A stretch of 64,000 nt of DNA from Rhytidiadelphus loreus (taxonomy: Eukaryota; Streptophyta; Bryopsida; Hypnales; Hylocomiaceae), in contig OX344764.1 in assembly GCA_947034895.1 (NCBI GenBank), forward strand, positions 12,958,001 through 13,022,000, written 5' to 3'. Below the pieces are notes generated by a model. The model saw only the letters and a program-made list of their open reading frames with translations. It did no database searches and was not told the origin of the DNA. Made by a program: the position numbers and the translations under genes. Position 1 is the stretch's first letter. Every line of letters begins with the position of its first letter. This document shows, one piece after another, positions 23,334-34,954 of this stretch.

Positions 23334-26300
23334 ATGCCGGTGGCGGCATCAGCCATCTACTTCCTCAACCTCCGGGGCGACGTGCTCATCAATCGTCTCT
23401 ACCGAGATGACGTCGGGTAAGTCTCTTCTCTCTCTCTTTTCCTCCCCTCTGATAGGGTTAGGGTTAAGTCTCCCGTCGTATTACGTGATGGAGTTGGAGT
23501 TTGATGTTTGCAGAGGCAATATGGTGGACGCATTTCGCACGCACATCATGCAGACGAAAGATCTGGGCACTTGTCCTGTGCGGCAAATCGGAGGGTGCTC
23601 GTTTCTGTACATGCGCATCAGCAATGTCTACATTGTTACTGTCGTGAGTAGCAATGCCAATGCGGCTTGCGCCTTCAAGTTTATCGTTGAGGTATGGTTG
23701 GGCGACAGGAGCTGTGAATTCGGTGGTTTCGTTTAGATCTTGCCGTTTCTGGCATGTGTGAGTTGGCTTGTTTGGTTGATCAAGGCGAATGCAACAGGGG
23801 AAACTGACTGAGGTATACCGAAAAGTGGAATTAATGGGGGCTACACTGGAATTTACGACATGTTTTACATTTTGGTGTAATATTTTCTTTGGATGTTTTT
23901 CTAGTTTATTAAGGAATAAACTGTACATGGCTCTATGCTAACCCGTTTTATTTTCATAATTATATTTCTAATTCAAACTTATAGCTTAAAGTAAAAAAAT
24001 TTAATAGAGTAAGTTTGACTACAGTAATCGCACTTTTTGGTGTAGTACATTGAATTTTTTTTTATTCGCAGTGGTAGCAAGGAGAGATGCATAACCGAAG
24101 ATGCTCCAATTTAAGATAATTTTGAATTTTGACTTGCAAGGTTTTGATCTTTATGGTGGAGAGGTTAGGGTACTTCAGTTTTAATTTCTGAGTGTGAGTT
24201 TTAATTACTGAGTAATTAGGCCTGGTTTTGTTCCTAGGATTTCGGCCAGAGAACTCGTTACCCAAGGCTTTAGAGTACAGCAGCTCAGTCGTCTGTTTGA
24301 AGGAGCATGTTGTGCAGTATTGGAGTGACTTGACTTTGAATGGTTGGTATCAGGCTGTTGCTCTTTTCAAGTCTTATTTCGGAGGTGCGTTTGATGAAGA
24401 TGCGATCAGGAACAACTTTGTCCTCATCTACGAGCTTCTTGATGGTGCGGGAATTTGTTTGGAAAAGATTATAATTGTCTTTGGGTCTGCTTAATTATTG
24501 TAAAACAGTCTGAAGATCTGGGTACTGGAGTAAACATTTGAACGAAATACGTGTGAGGGTCTCTTTACACTGCACTGGCCGACCCAACTAACAAGGAATC
24601 CTATAAAATCATTCTTTCTTTTGTATGTGTTCCGGTGTTTTGTTCAATCTTGACTTTCACTAGTTCAAGTAGCAAGAATGAGTAAGCATGAGAGGTGGCA
24701 CTTATGTGGCTATATTGTGGCATTATAAAAACATTTTAGATAAGAACACATCTTTGAGGTGGATCGGACACTTGCTGCCTCATTACATCAGAAGGTGCCA
24801 TGAATGTCAATAGATTATTTGAAGCTTGTTATCTAAGCCCTGATAGCAAATAATGTTGCTCATTATGTTGGTTTAAATTTTGTTGGCTAAAACTCGATCA
24901 CTTTAGTTTGACCTGTGCAATCTACAGTGGCCCTAAATTCATTTCCAGCTACTTCAAGGAGCATAACATGTATTGGAAATATCACCATGTGGTACCTGCT
25001 CTAGCATGCGATAGCGGTTGCAGTTAATTTCTGGAGTACCTTGTTAGTGTATATCCCTTATGTGTTATCGATGTCGTTGGTGCAGAAATTATGGACTTTG
25101 GGTACCCTCAAAACTTGTCTCCAGAGATTCTGAAGCTTTACATTACCCAAGAAGGCGTTCGTTCTCCCTTTTCATCTAAGGTAACAGAAATTTTATTACT
25201 TTCTCTGCAGACCTTTGCTGTTGTTTCGTGGAAGATATATATTTGGTCTATGTGCCTGGTATCTTACCCTGGTGACAACGGATTGTGCATATTTTTTACG
25301 TTTCTGCTGAGTTTGTTTGAGTGTTTCTTTCAAGATGAACTCAGGTGGTCAACACCTGCGTACTTTGTTGTATCCTTGCAGGCTTTAGACAACAGACCCG
25401 CAGTGAATGCTACACTTCAAGTTACAGGAGCTGTGGGTTGGAGACGAGAAGGCCTTTTGTACAAGAAAAACGAGGTATGGACGGTCCTCGACAAAGAATG
25501 TATCTCTCTCTCGGAGGGGCTTTCAGATCAACATCATGCTCCATTGTATAGACTGTACGAAGGGCTGTAATCTGATTCCACGTGGTACTTAGCTTGTGGA
25601 CTTTTGATTGTGCAGGTCTTTCTGGACATTGTGGAAAGTGTCAACCTCCTCATGTCTCAGAAGGGTGAGTGTTTTGGGTTTTCAGACTCTCTGGTCGATA
25701 CCTTGTTTAATGACATTTTCCTTCGTAGAGTTCATGTTGATTAGTTTACATCAGGGCCTTTCTCAGTGCGGAGGTTTGACGAGACATGACTGGGCTTGAT
25801 AGTGATTGCTTTTTAAGTGCTAGTTGCAATGCTAACATCTTTTTAATTTTCTTCTGGAAAGCTTTCATCATTTCGCACAATTGTTGAATCCTCTGTGCAT
25901 AGCTTGGCTGCTGAATGACATGTTTGCCCAATCACCTGGTTTTGCAGGAACTACTCTGCGGTGTGATGTAACTGGCAAAATTTTAATGAAGTGCTTCCTT
26001 TCGGGGATGCCGGACCTGAAGCTCGGGCTCAATGATAAAATTGGATTGGAAAAAGAAGCTCAAGCCAAGGCTCGGCCGTCAAGAAGGTTGATTGCGCATT
26101 TGCACTTTTGTAAATAAAGTCTTAGTTCTGCAAATCAGCTCTCTAATTTCCTATAAGGACTTGAATTGCTTGGATTCACAAAGCGTATGTTACTAAGCCT
26201 TGTGTATTGTCGGAATTGACAGCGGGAAGACTATTGAACTCGATGATGTCACATTCCATCAGTGTGTCAATCTTACAAGATTTAATGCTGAGAAGACAGT

Positions 26301-27891
26301 CAGTTTTGTTCCACCCGACGGAGAATTTGAGCTCATGAAGTATGTTACTTAGCTGCGTGCTTGTTGCTTGAAATGAATTGTTTTCAGCCCGTTTTCTAGT
26401 TTCTTCATCCTACATCTTTTTGGGTGTTAGAGATAGAGGAGACTGAATTCTCGTATGTGCTTTTTTCTGTCTAACATTGCCGATTAAGCTATCAACATTG
26501 TCTGGGTGCACAGGTATCGTATCACAGAGGGTATTAATCTACCTTTCCGGGTGCTGCCTAGCATCAAGGAGTTGGGTCGAACCCGAATGGAGGTCAACGT
26601 CAAGGTAAGCTAGTTACAAAATATTGTGCCCTTAGATTGTAGATGTTTTGTACAATCAGTTTCATAGTTTCTCTCGGGCAATAGATATTGTTCGGAACGT
26701 TTATCTTGGCGTTTCAATATGTGGCAAAAAAATATTGGAACAGGTCAAGAGTGTTTTTGGGGCCAAAATGTTTGCACTTGGAGTTATGGTCAAGGTGCCA
26801 GTTCCCAAGCACACAGCGAAGGCTACTTTCCAGGTGACTTCTGGAAGAGCCAAGTATAATGCAGCAACTGACTGCTTAATATGGAAGTAAGCAACTTTTC
26901 TTCTTGGTTGAATTAAGTCTGCTCGGAAAGATTTTCTTCCAAATAGTAACTTGTGGTTGTAATACGCGCCAGCCATTGGTCTGATTCAGTTGTGTCGTTG
27001 GGATTGTCTATTTGTTGCAGAGTGAGAAAGTTTCCCGGACAAACAGAATTGACAATGAGTGCTGAAGTGGAGCTAATATCCACGATGGTTGAAAAGAAGT
27101 CATGGACCAGACCGCCCATTCAGATGGAGTTTCAGGTTTGAGATTACCTTTGTCGTTTTGCCCCTAAATTCCCAAGCTACAAATAGAAGTCCATTTTGGA
27201 GCTCATAGTAAATTATAGTAACGTCCAAAACATATATCTATCATTAAAAATGTAGAATATGATTTCCTATTCTTATTGGTACATTTTGTTATCTTCCTTA
27301 AAGCTTTCTATAGATATGGAAGCGGACACTTTGGGCCATTTGGTCTTTGGGGGTTTAATTAAATACTTGGCTTGGGGTGCAACAAAATTTGGCTTCTGCA
27401 ACCGTTTGGAAGGTGATGCCTAAAAAGAAATGCTTCATACGTTTGAGTTTGTAAAAAAAAAATTTAGATAAATACAAATCAATTGAGAAGCATTTAAATT
27501 TCATATATGTCCTGGGCATTCCGGAGTGATGACATAGCCAAAGAGATCCTTGATTTATTTTCAGTTGTCAGAGGTAGGGTCTTACCCTGAGCACTATTCT
27601 ATTATTGTAGACATGATCATGCGTATGGAATGCAGGATTCTGAAGTTATATTTTTGTTCTTTGTCATAGGTTCCCATGTTCACTGCTTCTGGCCTTCGAG
27701 TTCGCTTTTTGAAGGTGAGTTTCTTATTTCCTGTCTAACAATGCCTGACGTAATATTTGTACAGAGCTTGCGAGGAACTTGTTCACTTAAATGATTGTTT
27801 TGTATTTCAGGTATGGGAGAAAAGTGGTTACAGCACTGTTGAATGGGTTCGCTACATTACTAGGGCTGGTTCATATGAAATACGGTGCTGA
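23334..27891 (+). CDS. AP-2 complex subunit mu (clathrin adaptor medium chain), 13 exons
   Basis: This is the medium subunit of the AP-2 adaptor. It binds tyrosine-based cargo signals and phosphoinositides at the plasma membrane during clathrin-mediated endocytosis. The 13 exons are 23334-23416, 23514-23691, 24354-24444, 25086-25180, 25382-25474, 25616-25664, 25948-26086, 26223-26339, 26514-26604, 26744-26886, 27021-27135, 27670-27714 and 27811-27891. They total 1,320 nt, or 439 aa, against about 438 in Arabidopsis. The N-terminal longin-type domain starts [20 protein letters not shown]. The linker region carries [16 protein letters not shown]. The mu-homology domain runs to the end, with [46 protein letters not shown] and a final GSYEIRC. 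All junctions are GT-AG. The donor after exon 3 (GTGCGG) is weak. No frame damage is visible. The last exon served as the breakpoint for downstream duplicated segments. Confidence 0.98.
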
Positions 27892-29187
27892 TACTTTCCA
27901 TTTGACTTGACTTGTAAGTAGGAATCATAGCTGGTTGGTGCAACGTTTTTTCTTTTCTTTTCCATCGCTGGAATGTACTGAAGGATATTAGGGTTGTGCA
28001 TTTCCTAGCTTGTAGTTTGGCCCATAGATTCTGGGTCCTCATATGTATTGGTAGGTCCTTCCTACAGTAGCTTATCCAAGAGTTGAATGGGTTTAGCGCC
28101 TCCTCATTCACTATTTTAAATGAGACTGCCAAATTTGGTCCCATTGGCAGCACTGTATCTTTTTCAATGTCTGATATATGCACGATCTAGTATAGATCCC
28201 ATTGGCTACATGATTTTCTTTCTCCAAAGCAATAATAAATACCTGATGGAGCTTTCTGTTTTGATGAACTTCCAGAAAGTTGCCAACCTTCTATGTTACG
28301 ACAAAATCCATGTTTTGTACCATACCTTTTGGGCATTCAAGGGTTAATATTGGTTTCATATGCATTTTGTGGGTTTATTAGTACTTTTGAAATGATAGGA
28401 AGTCAGCTTGTTTGCAATGATGACAAACATGGATCCTAACCAATGTTGTTTTGGGGGGAATATGTTGCTCAAGAGTGATATAATTTGACAAGAGGTTCCT
28501 TTTTTTTTGTGGATGGAATTGTTTGATAGCTACAAAATTTAGGACACCATTGCACATCTATGGATGAATGTATGTACTTTTGGATGATTTTTTTTCATCC
28601 ATGATTTTTATGTTTCACCCATGTCATGCCTCCATTGGATATTGTTATTTGAAAATATTGACCAAAAAAACATTGATCCTAGGAGTGTGTCTTATTAGGT
28701 TGTTAGAAACTTACTATACTAAAAGAAAACTAAAATACATGCAATGATATGGAAAGATGTTGTTGGTATATATACTAGAGTATATGGCTGCTATACCAAA
28801 TGAACTTCAAGAAAGATTTTTTTCAATTTGGACATGTTTGAAGCATCTTAGGTAGTACATAGAAGATATTTGGCAATGAAGAATCAACTAAGCACTATTG
28901 CTTGGAAGTCCGTATGAAATAAAGAAAACACCTTAATTTATTATCTATGTTGTATTCATTTGACCCCATCCAAGTACTTGTAAGTCAAAATCATATGCTC
29001 ATATGCCTATCAACTTTTAAGATTATGTTAACAAGCTTGTTGTGAGCTTAATCGGCAATGTTAGGCAAGCTATCAACATTAAGGTAAAACTGCCCAATTC
29101 CGTCAGTGATTCAATTATGTGGTTTATAGCTTTGTCCCAATTCCGTCAGAAAAACATGCAAATTTGCTTCAGATTTTGACAAGAGTA

Positions 29188-29597
29188 AGGTAACATGCTC
29201 TAAAAGCGCCCATTTACGGGTTGTTCCACCTTTTTCATATGCTTATGGAGACCGTAAGAATTTTGGATTATTTTTCAAAGAAAGAAAAATGAATTCGCCA
29301 GAGAACCCAAGTGGTTTTGTAATTTTTCAAGCATTTTTGAATTACTTATGGATTTTCAAAGATTTCAGGCGTAGGCACCTATTTGTGACCATAGGTCTTC
29401 CAAAATGCGTCCACTTGCAACTTGTAAAGAAATTTGCAGAAATCAAAGTCAATGATTGGCTCTTACAATAGAAAAACAATTTTTCCTTGATGCATTCAAT
29501 TGCTAAAGTGGTCCATTTAAAGATCACCCCATCTCCATTTTCCACCTAAAAATAGGGGCGGTTTGAAGAAGATGGGCGCTTTTAGAACACCTTACCT
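29188..29597. mobile_element. TA-flanked MITE, copy 1 (~410 bp)
   Basis: The ends are AGGTAACATGCTCTAAAAGC and its near complement at the right (GCTTTTAGAACACCTTACCT), with TA on each side. Internally it matches 38172-38587 over its whole length, including the phrase CTAAAGTGGTCCATTTAAAG. No coding capacity. Confidence 0.85.
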
Positions 29598-29937
29598 TAG
29601 TTTATTAATGCTATTCATTAGAGAAAATTTGAGGCCTCCAGAGGGTCGTTTTGCAGTGACAAACACAACTATTAAAAGAAAAGTAGGGAGCCTATGGAAT
29701 ACATTGAATCTGTGGTGTCAACTTGGATGAATAGTGCAAATGTTGTCAGACCAAACTACAAACTAATTAACGATTATTAAGGCAGCAATGTATACGGCAA
29801 TAAGTACATGGTGTGTTATTGCCAATTAAGCAAGTTCTTTTTTTTGACGAGTAATAATTAAGCAAGTTTTTTGTCATTTGCTTAATTTCGTAACACCAAC
29901 TACAATGAGCTACTTACTTGATTTAAGTGTGGAGGAT

Positions 29938-30560
29938 GGTGAGGAGAGAAGGTCTTTATACAAGTGGGGTAGTGGTAGGTACAACAACCCATGTGAAATA
30001 TGTGAATTAGGACTAAAATGAGGAGCTTCACCGCTCATAGTTATGTGAAAACACAAAAAATGTGTTAAAAAACAAATTTTAGACCTCATTTAGGCATAGA
30101 AGAGTATCTTTTTTCAAAAAAAATTGGTCTAAAAAAAGTTGGGGAATGAAGTCAAGTTTTTTTTACAAAAGTCCGTTTCAAATTTTGGCACTCCAAATAA
30201 AATTTATGGAAACATTTCAAAGAGGGTGTTTGAAAATGTTCAAAAAAATGACCCTTCCAACCTCTCTTTGAAATTTTTCCATAACTTTTATGCGAAGTGC
30301 CAAAACTTGAAAAGGATTTTTGTAAATAAAACTTGAATTGATTACCCAACTTTTTTTAGACCAAAGATTTTAAAATAAAGATACTCTTCTATGCCTAAAT
30401 GAGGTTTAAAATTTGTTTTTCAACACATTTTCTGCATTTTTACATAACTAGGAGCGGTGAAGCTCCTCATTTTAGTCCTAATTCACATATCCCACATGGG
30501 TTGTTGTGCCTACCACTTCCCCACTTGTATAAAGACCTTCTCTCTTCACCATCTTCCACA
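29938..30560. repeat. ~620-bp fold-back (large inverted repeat)
   Basis: Two arms of about 310 bp (29938-30248 and 30250-30560) are reverse complements with scattered mismatches. For example, GAGGAGCTTCACCGCTC in the left arm is mirrored in the right, as is AGGTCTTTATACAAGTGGGG. Near-identical 65-aa frames on the two strands are a by-product. A transcript would fold into one long hairpin. Related fold-backs lie at 52031-52390 and 53148-53508. Confidence 0.9.
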
Positions 30561-31409
30561 TGAAAATGGTAATGAAGTGTATCATTAGTATGTCATCCAA
30601 AAAAAATCTTGTATGGTAGATGGTCAATGGACTACGGCTTTAACATTATTGTATTTTCCACAACTTGGTTGGGGTGCAAGGTATTCAATAATTAGCTTAA
30701 GGTGCATTTGAACACCTTCATCTTGATTATTGTAACCCTTGTACTTGGATTCCGAGCCACTGACAAGCATGGGATGTTGTGACAGAAGGTGAGCGAGAAT
30801 AGGGAAAAAAGAATTCCTAAGCAAATAAAGTTCAATCTGCAGGGTCCTTGGAGGGCTGTGGAGCAATCCTCCAGAGGCCTGCAATTTTCTCTAATGTAAA
30901 AGACAACGTGTCAATTAATGATTGGTGGATCTTCAAGTGCTATTAGATACATTGAAAAGCAATATTGAGTTGTAAGAGGACGTTTATGAATCCAGTCTAG
31001 CGGTGGTTTTGCAATTTCACTTCAGAAATTCACAGAAATTACAATTTTTATTGGAAAATTATAATTCCACTTGGGTTTGACTCCTGAAACAGAAGCACAC
31101 CTCTAAAAAATATGTGTCTTTACTAGAGTTGGCTCCAATATAGTCAGATTGCAAATCAGGGTGGTAATGGGTAGTTCTACCTTATGTATAAAAAATTTCA
31201 GACCAATTGGACCTATCTATCATGGCTATCCAAAACTACCTCTATTTTTTTTTAAAGTCCTTTTGAGGTGTAATTTTTTTAACCACAACTTGGATTGTTG
31301 CAAAATTTTCTACATGCATCAAGCTGGTAGTGTGCTATATTAGGAAGAGCATGCCCTATAGTGGAAAGTGGACCAAAATCATACCTTAGGGCTTCAGGGG
31401 GGGTTAAGG

Positions 31410-32006
31410 TTATCCCCTAAAGTCCCAAAGCCATTTTTCTACCAAAACCACTCAAAACTACCACTTTTGCTACGTTCACTTATGAAATAAATATTTTAAA
31501 TATTTTTCATAATCTAACTATAGGATCTTGTTCTACACTTGTCTTAGATCACGTGATAAATTTTTTGTGATGTTTGACTGTATAGTTTGAAAGATATTAG
31601 CATTCAAAGTAGAAGAAAAAAAATTCTTTCAAAAAGTTGCTATGATTGCTTGCAAAACAAGAAACTCCATAACTTTCACATCACTAATCCAAATGGAATG
31701 AATCAAAGCTTTCCATTTAGAAGAAAATATAATCTATAAGAAAAAAGTATTAAAATTTATATTTCAGTTTTTTTGTGGATTATTTTTGCTGCCTGTCTCC
31801 CTCATTCTAGCCCCCATTTTGAGGTTATTGTGGCATAACTTTTGCTCCCATGCACCAATTGGAAGAAAAATTATATTCCCCCAAAGCTCATAATTTTATC
31901 TATCTTATGAGAAACTTTCAAAAAAATTCAGTAAAAAATGAGATCATAGGAGTTTGCTCGAAATCCATTTTGTCCCTCGTAGGAACAATGGGACTTTAGG
32001 GGTTAA
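31410..32006. mobile_element. TIR element ending CCCCTAAAGTCC, copy 1
   Basis: The left end TATCCCCTAAAGTCCCAAAG is mirrored by CAATGGGACTTTAGGGGTTA on the right. The interior resembles 46071-46957 and, in opposite orientation, 55928-56773. Shared tracts include the segment around GATGTTTGACTGTATAGTTTG and the ATGTGAAAGTTATG-like complement. Non-coding. Confidence 0.75.
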
Positions 32007-32567
32007 AAAGAAAGTGAAACCAAGTAGCCCAAAACCTACATTGATAGTATTATTCAATAAGGTTGGAAGTTCCTCATAGAGCAGTGCAATTAGTAAAATA
32101 TATCATCTTTGTCAAGTGTTGAAAACCAATAAGGAAGTCAAGAATGAAGAAGAAATCAATATTGAATTTTTTTTTCAATTAAAAAGAAATTAGAGAGAAG
32201 ATGGTCAATTGCAATAGGTTGGATAATATCATTACAAAAAATCTCAGGCCAAAACAAGGCTACAAGACAACCAACAACTAGTGCAAATATAACTTAAAAA
32301 ATTATTAAAATTTACCAAGAAAGAAAAAATAATAATAATAATTGAGGAACTGATGTGGCACTAATTGTCAATAGTGCCACGTCAATTTGGATTTTTAATT
32401 TTTAATTTTAATTTTAATTTTTTTGGAAAAAAATTATTTAAAGAATTATATATATTTTTTTTACTTTTCCTGTACTTGCATTAGGGTCTAAAAGTTAAAC
32501 AACCTTCTTTTGGCTTGAATTTTTTTGTAATGGTAATCCTTGTCCATATGTGAATCAACATACATTA

Positions 32568-33016
32568 CACTAAAGATGATATTTAGTGTCTTGTACACTA
32601 AATACGAAGGCATACACTAAAAGCCAATTACCCTATGAAAGTAAGTAACATTAAATGTCAATTCAAACACTAAATGTGAACCAGAGTTGTCATATCAGAC
32701 GGAATATCACTGTTCACCGACAGAATCGGACCGATTAGGGCTAGGCGGCTGCAAACTTCAGAGCCTTGTAACTTTTGCAAAAATTCTTCAAATAAGGAAA
32801 ATGAGATGTTTTTCGGCATCTACAAAAATTGTAGATGCCGAAAAACATCTCATTTTCCTTATTTGAAGAATTTTTGCAAAAGTTACAAGGCTCTGAAGTT
32901 TGCAGCCGGCACATTCAAGTCTAACACTAATTGTGGACAAGTTCAGATTTAGTGTTGTAGCTAGTAGGGGGGTAAAAACACTAAATGTCACTCAACACTA
33001 AATATCATCTTTAGTG
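32568..33016. mobile_element. palindromic CACTAAA-ended MITE enclosing an 80-bp perfect hairpin
   Basis: The outer ends CACTAAAGATGATATTTAGTG and CACTAAATATCATCTTTAGTG are inverted copies flanked by TA. Several further CACTAAATGT blocks lie inside. Dirigent units 2 and 3 lack it at the corresponding place (near CAACATACAT at 41647 and CAACATATAG at 47343), so it is a unit 1-specific insertion. A longer relative is at 38678-39457. Confidence 0.8.
32746..32908. repeat. perfect 80-bp inverted repeat with 3-nt loop
   Basis: The arms 32746-32825 and 32829-32908 are exact reverse complements around AAA (32826-32828). The left arm starts CGGCTGCAAACTTC and ends GGCATCTACAA. RNA from either strand would form an uninterrupted 80-bp duplex, and cruciform extrusion is possible. 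It sits inside the CACTAAA-ended element. Confidence 0.95.
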
Positions 33017-33133
33017 TAGTTATTCACGCATGTACTCAAATAAAACCTTAGCTCAAACATTGACATTGAGTTCAAGATTTATTTAATTTCAAACAAAAGT
33101 TATGAGAATGTCACTAGTCTTCTATAATAGCCA

Positions 33134-34954
33134 CTATGCCTTGGTCAGATAGATGTCCCACTTGTAGGTTAGGTAAAGAGGAGGGGGTCCAGTTGTTTTT
33201 AAAATTTGTTGACAAATCCCATAGCCAGAGTATCCCCTTAGTACACCTGTGCACCCAGGGACAATCATTTCCCATGGCCCATTGGTAGAAAAAAAGATGC
33301 CCAAAATATTGATGTAGGAGCCATTGTAGATGGATGCATTTCCAAAGACATGATGTGCTATTAATTGCACACGGGTTCCATGGCCGCCGGTGGTTGTTGG
33401 GTTCACTATCCCAGTGGTTGTCCCTGTCACTCTACCTAGAAGAGTGCTATTCATGTTGGGTCCAACCTTCAACATATTGTCATAAACAATGTAGCTCCCC
33501 CATCCCGCAGGTGCTGAAGATAGGACCATCTACTATTAGTCAAGTACTCCATTACATTATCCTTCTCAATTGCCATCATGAGTACATTCATAAGGTAAGT
33601 AAACTTAAAATTGTTTGAATAAGCATTTGAAAATGGTAACTACTATTCTATTGTTGAATCTATTGACATTTGCAGGTTTAGAAGTAGGGGTTTAGAAACC
33701 GAGGTAGTAGTTAGGTGAAATTATCAAAGTAGAGGCCACATAGAGATTGTGTACATAATGCAACTCAATGTAGATAATGTGTAGACAATTTACAAACTCA
33801 ACTTTGAATGTTACATTCATGTAAGAATATACCAGCCTAATAAAAAATGTGTTGCAATTGTCTTCAATTCCATTGTGGAAATAATAATTGTGTCATTTGA
33901 GCAGAACAGTAAGAAATCACCAAAAAAGAAGAAAAATGGATCAACTTGTCACCTGCAAGGCTCGACTGTTGAGGAGTTCCTGCAGCCAGCAACCATGTCG
34001 TATTGGGTCCTCCTCGGATCTCATGTGTGTAGTGTGTGAGGTGGAGATGGTGTTTTGCTGTAGGATCAAAAAAACATGGTAATGGTGAAAAATCAATTTA
34101 TATATTAGACTTCAAAATATATTGTTCAACAAAATCATTTTTGAAGAAAAATGCGTGTCATCGAGTATTGGTGGAAACTTGTACAGAAGTTTTCATGGCA
34201 TCAAGGAAATTCAACTTTTGGCTACCTAAGTACGGAACAATTTGGCTTCGTACTCCACTAACATGAAACCAGTGAATATTTAATTTTTTGCCACTTTGGA
34301 AGTCATTCTCCAACATGAACTTGCAGCTACTTTCAGAGCTCAACACCGGTATTTTGCTTAGCATAGCGCGGACATCAATTGACAGAACTTTTGCTCTCTA
34401 GGATATAGGGTAGAAGCCTACGTCTGAGTACTGAAAATCAACATTCTCCACTTTGTATGCTTCATTTCACCAGTACGTATGAACAAAAAATATTGATTTT
34501 ATTTTTGAGAGACAAAATCACATGTCTACTACAAGTTCAAATATTGTGAATTTCAGAATAGAAAGGTGAAGAAATTCAATAATCAAATTCAAAATATTTA
34601 AAACTGAATGCATAGATATTCAACACAGGTGTGAGTGTATTGTAATGTTGAATATCAAAGTGCAATCCAAATTTCCATGAATCTATACATAGAAACACTG
34701 TCTATAACGACTCTGTCATAATTCAAAACTTCAAATTGTCATAATGTAGTCACTGTATAAATGAAATTCTTAGAGTTTCCAAGCTGACTTGAGTCTAGAT
34801 ATGGTAGGTTTGATTTTGTTTGTGTAGAGCAAATGCAATGAAGCTTGACTGAATCACAGGATCCAGTGGAGAGCTTACCCACAACCGGTGTCTGCAGGGT
34901 GCAAATCCACGCCAGAATGTGAAGGGCGACAGTGAGGATTGAGAGTGATCCCAT
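33134..34954 (-). CDS. dirigent-like secreted protein, copy A (3 exons)
   Basis: Dirigent proteins are apoplastic beta-barrels that impose stereo- or regio-control on coupling of phenoxy radicals (lignan and lignin chemistry). Exons: 34954-34879 (signal peptide MGSLSILTVALHILAWICTL), 34057-33953 (HLTHYTHEIRGGPNTTWL) and 33513-33134. They give 561 nt, or 186 aa, the usual family size. Exon 3 has GWGSYIVYDNML, GRVTGTTTGIVNP, VFGNASIYNGSYINILGI, VPGCTGVLRGYSGYG and a final KWDIYLTKA, which is the dirigent strand order. NST and NGS are N-glycosylation sequons. Phases match in all three paralogues. The coding frame is intact. Its upstream region carries a 1.65-kb insertion absent from B and C, which might alter expression. 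The catalytic outcome cannot be predicted. Confidence 0.93.

Larger units (their letters stand above)
27892..33133. other. unit 1 spacer: AP2M 3' flank plus transposon insertions
   Basis: From 27892 to about 28870 this is the AP2M 3' flank, which recurs at 40.75-41.5 kb and partly at 45.87-46.07 kb. From about 28.9 to 32.1 kb it is filled with elements absent from units 2 and 3: a TA-flanked MITE, a 620-bp fold-back and a TIR element, each listed separately. From about 32.1 kb the sequence again matches the dirigent 3' flank of the other units, apart from the palindromic element at 32568-33016. I see no additional gene. Confidence 0.75.

Noticed and set aside
23464..23928. 154-codon minus-strand frame
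   Set aside because: It is antisense to AP2M exon 2 and adjoining intron sequence.
30139..30349. Two near-identical 65-codon frames on opposite strands
   Set aside because: They are the two arms of the 620-bp fold-back read in each direction, with no protein signature.
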